From Gnetum montanum (taxonomy: Eukaryota > Streptophyta > Gnetopsida > Gnetales > Gnetaceae), in the NCBI GenBank assembly GCA_015680685.1, contig MNCI01007719.1, positions 196,692-229,753 of the forward strand: a stretch of 33,062 bases of DNA. The letters are read 5' to 3'. A program made the translations under genes and the position numbers. Positions 30,816-33,062 of this stretch are shown one piece after another. The notes beneath the pieces are model-generated. The model ran no database searches, was not told the origin of the DNA, and was given only the letters and a program-made list of their open reading frames with translations. Numbering within the stretch: position 1 is the stretch's first letter; the number at the start of each line of letters is the position of its first letter.

Positions 30816-31277
30816 GTACATGCTCAGCGTATGAACTCCAAAGTGCATGAAGTCAAGACCAAAATTTGACTTTCTGAAGCCCATGATGACACCTGATAAT
30901 TGCTCTGTTCCTGTGAGTTGATGCTTTGTACAAAATCTTGCTCTGAAGTGCCGTTTCTATGCCGTCTCTGGGATCAAATGTTGGGCATACACTTCAGTCA
31001 TATATGCTGAGCGTACGTGTGAGGCGTGTACGCTGGGCGTGTACGCTGCATATTGCATACTTAGTGAGAACCAAGTATCTTGAGCTCCGAAGTTGCCATG
31101 TTCGATGCCAGATGTCGTCGTGGTCATTTGTGGGTCCCAAGGAACTGTTTCTTATTGAGTTCGACTTTGCTTGAAGTTGTCTGTGGGGCCCTCAAGCTTT
31201 AGTCATGTTGAGGAGTGTCATGGCTTAGCTCGACTCTTGTTGGAGAAGTACTAAGCTTAGAATTTTGTGGTGTTTCA

Positions 31278-31282
31278 GCTAC
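31278..31282. repeat. Target site duplication, right copy
   Basis: GCTAC, identical to 13966-13970. The interrupted gene continues with ACTTCAAGATG. Confidence 0.95.
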
Positions 31283-32903
31283 ACTTCAAGATGTGCAAAT
31301 GTTCATAGGCATAGTTAGTAGGAGATTAAATGCAGCACAACACAAAGAATTACTAGATCAATTTGTAGGGATCGAGCAACCAATTTTGGATATCTTTGAT
31401 CTTCTAGATAACATCACTACAACCCAGTCAGAGTTGCTAAAGGCAAGGGGCAAGTGCATCATTTTTGAGGAACAACTTGAAATGCCTTAGCACAAAACCA
31501 ATGCTTGGCCATGGAGATTGCTAAATTACATGCCTACTTTGTTGACCTCGTGCTCCTTAGTCCAGGAATAACTAGGGATGAAGCTTTCCAACAGCTTTAA
31601 GAATGACTTAGGAAGGTTGAGGAGGAAGTGGTGATGACCATATTCAACTAGTTCATAGTAGAAGCAAAGACATATTTGGTTCAAAAGGACTTGGTCCAGA
31701 TGTACTAAGATAATGAAGCACTGATTGCAGAAAATTATCACCTTCACAATGTTGATGTCCAAAAAGAACAAATGCAAGAATTCATTCATTAACAGTAGGA
31801 GCAACTTGTCAAGGTGAACACTGAGTTAAGGAGATTGGCCATAGAGAATCAAAATCTATCTATGGAGGAAGTCCAAGTCTTATGCCAGAAGTCTACCATC
31901 AAGATCACCACCTATAGAAATGAGGCTTTCAAGTTTCAAAGAGTAAAGAACCACTACAGAGACTAGGTTGGCTTGTAGAAGGAGATCAATGAGAAACACA
32001 TTCAATTGGCTAAGGAAAAAGTCAATGAGACTGTCCAACAACTCCAACATGAAAGAGAGGTCTCGTAGCCCATCATTGATGGGATTGATGCCTACAACAA
32101 ACTGGAGATTTTCCTAAAGGAGTTGTAGATAGAGGAAATGACAGAATACATGGAGTTGGCCAATCTTCATTATGAAAACCTAGCAATGTTGATTGCCAGA
32201 TGGTCATGGTGAAAATTAAAAAAAGAAGTGGCCAACTTGTACTTGTTGTACAAGGTTGAGTTTAAGCACCACAAAGACACCAAGAAAAAGCTTGAGACAG
32301 TAAATGCTAAACTCAAAGTTTTCCATGTGTGATTCATAGACTAAAGATTTATCACCAAGAACTTGGCCAAGAGCATGAATGATTACCAGGAGTTGAAAGA
32401 TTTAGTTAGAGCGTTCATCATCAAGCATAAACAATGAATAATCCCCATTCCAGCTCTATTTGTGAAGGAGATGTGAAAGATTCAGTCAGAGCATTATCAA
32501 TGTGAAGGAGATGTTCCCCATGATGCTCTATTTGTGGAATATCCCCATTCCAGCTTACATTGAAGATGCTGCATGGACTATGAATAATCCTTAAAGCAAG
32601 GAAGAGAAAATGAAAGCATTGTTGGATGCTTTCTGTTTACCACCAGAAGTTGTAGCTGTAGCAAGATAGCCATAGCTACCTTGAACATCGCATGTGCTTG
32701 AAGCTGGTGAAGGTTCCTCAGAACCTTAGGAGCCACCACCTCTTAGGACTATCTAATCTTCACCATCATCTTTGTTGGCACATTTTTACCATTTCATGGA
32801 ACAGGTGGACTTATTTGTAAATGGTGAGGTACAGAATCCTAATGAACTGAAACTGTTCAAGGAGGATTATGTTCTTTCTTGTAAAGAATTCTGCAACAGT
32901 TAA
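31283..32903 (+). pseudogene. Decayed coiled-coil gene, 3' part
   Basis: Continuation of the gene broken at 13970. The frame is open to about 31488 (FIGIVSRRLNAAQHKELLDQ, then ITTTQSELLKARGK), and then stops appear at intervals of tens of codons. Recognisable helical stretches follow: LVKVNTELRRLAIENQNLSM near 31807-31866, QLAKEKVNETVQQLQHE near 32005-32055, HHKDTKKKLETVNAKLKVF near 32270-32325. These alternate charged and hydrophobic residues as a coiled coil does. A final open piece (32781-32903) reads DLFVNGEVQNPNELKLFKED and ends in TAA. Many stops are TAG where Gln would fit a coiled coil. Function is not recognised; the N-terminal half suggests a transposon-associated protein. Confidence 0.45.
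32396..32560 (+). repeat. Short scrambled duplication in the coiled-coil gene
   Basis: GAAAGATTTAGTTAGAGCGT near 32396 recurs as GAAAGATTCAGTCAGAGCAT near 32475, and AATCCCCATTCCAGCT near 32440 recurs as ATATCCCCATTCCAGCT near 32539. A local duplication about 80-100 bases apart. Confidence 0.6.
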
Positions 32904-33062
32904 TTAACCATGAAGTTGGAATAGAAATGAAAATGTTGCTGAATTGAATGTTTTGAAAATCAAGGGATAATGACATTGCAATTGGGAATGTTGGCATGAG
33001 GGTTTATCTAGAGTCAAAAGAAAATGGTGTATCAATTGTAGATATCTCTCTAGCTTATGATA
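32904..33062 (+). other. End of window, no gene seen
   Basis: AT-rich sequence after the coiled-coil gene's stop. A short open frame runs off the end without recognisable similarity. Confidence 0.4.

Larger units (their letters stand above)
13971..31277 (-). mobile_element. Complete 17.3-kb Tat/Ogre-like LTR retrotransposon
   Basis: A full-length element on the minus strand with two direct LTRs, matching 5-bp target duplications, a polypurine tract next to the 3' LTR, and gag, protease, RT, RNase H and integrase in Ty3/gypsy order. The lineage is Tat/Ogre: RT reads AFAWSYTDMPGLDP and LPSIDQLVDSTAGHALLSFM, and a second RNase H follows a degenerate first one. It is unusually large because of a 4.4-kb spacer between protease and RT that holds an antisense gene. 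Most coding breaks are in-frame TAG/TGA codons that one C-to-T change from Gln or Arg would explain. The two LTRs differ at about 30 of the first 270 bases, nearly all transitions, so the insertion is old. Confidence 0.93.
29701..31277 (-). repeat. 5' LTR of the Tat-like element (right)
   Basis: 1577 bp, beginning TGTACTGTCCGAAAT and ending GGTGTTTCA on the plus strand, collinear with 13971-15565. It contains the same U3 tandem array (about 30597-30815) and TATA box. The plus-strand open frame at 30621-30869 is a by-product of the array. Confidence 0.95.

Overview
The window is repeat-dominated DNA from a plant nuclear genome, probably a seed plant with a large genome. The evidence is nested Ty3/gypsy LTR retrotransposons of plant-only lineages, GT-AG introns, TATA boxes, and stop codons that mostly look like C-to-T changes. 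Nothing bacterial or organellar is visible, and I found no tRNA, rRNA or CRISPR. I cannot name the species.

Layout. (1) Positions 1-3130 (+) hold the 3' half of a decayed Athila-like element (copy A): RNase H, integrase and a long 3' noncoding tail. (2) 3205-3412 is an orphan reverse transcriptase scrap. (3) 3430-12300 (+) holds a fuller but heavily broken Athila-like element (copy B): LTR-like promoter module, primer binding site, gag, protease, RT, RNase H, integrase, 3' tail and a second promoter module. (4) 12571-13970 and 31283-32903 (+) are two halves of one decayed, coiled-coil-rich, transposon-associated gene. (5) That gene is split by a complete 17.3-kb minus-strand element at 13971-31277, with 1595- and 1577-bp LTRs (TG...CA), a polypurine tract and a 5-bp target duplication GCTAC.

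The 17.3-kb element belongs to the Tat/Ogre branch: it has a Tat-style RT, a degenerate first RNase H followed by a second RNase H with an intact D-E-D-D set, and a Tat-style gag zinc finger. Read on the minus strand its order is LTR, hairpin-rich tandem-repeat leader, gag, protease, a 4.4-kb spacer, RT, RNase H x2, integrase, 3' tail, LTR. A 3' splice site just upstream of RT suggests the spacer is an intron, as known for Ogre elements.

The most interesting feature sits in that spacer on the opposite strand (20743-24006): a cellular-type gene with its own TATA box, seven exons and six GT-AG introns whose phases all agree, encoding about 765 residues. Its N-terminal half resembles plant FCP1/NIF-type phosphatases, but the catalytic aspartates are replaced; its C-terminal half is coiled coil. 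Antisense orientation would let the introns survive passage through the element's RNA. The copy now carries three premature stops. Related short-repeat families occur in the LTRs, the leader, the cargo gene's 5' region and its first intron, and another array abuts each major coding boundary.
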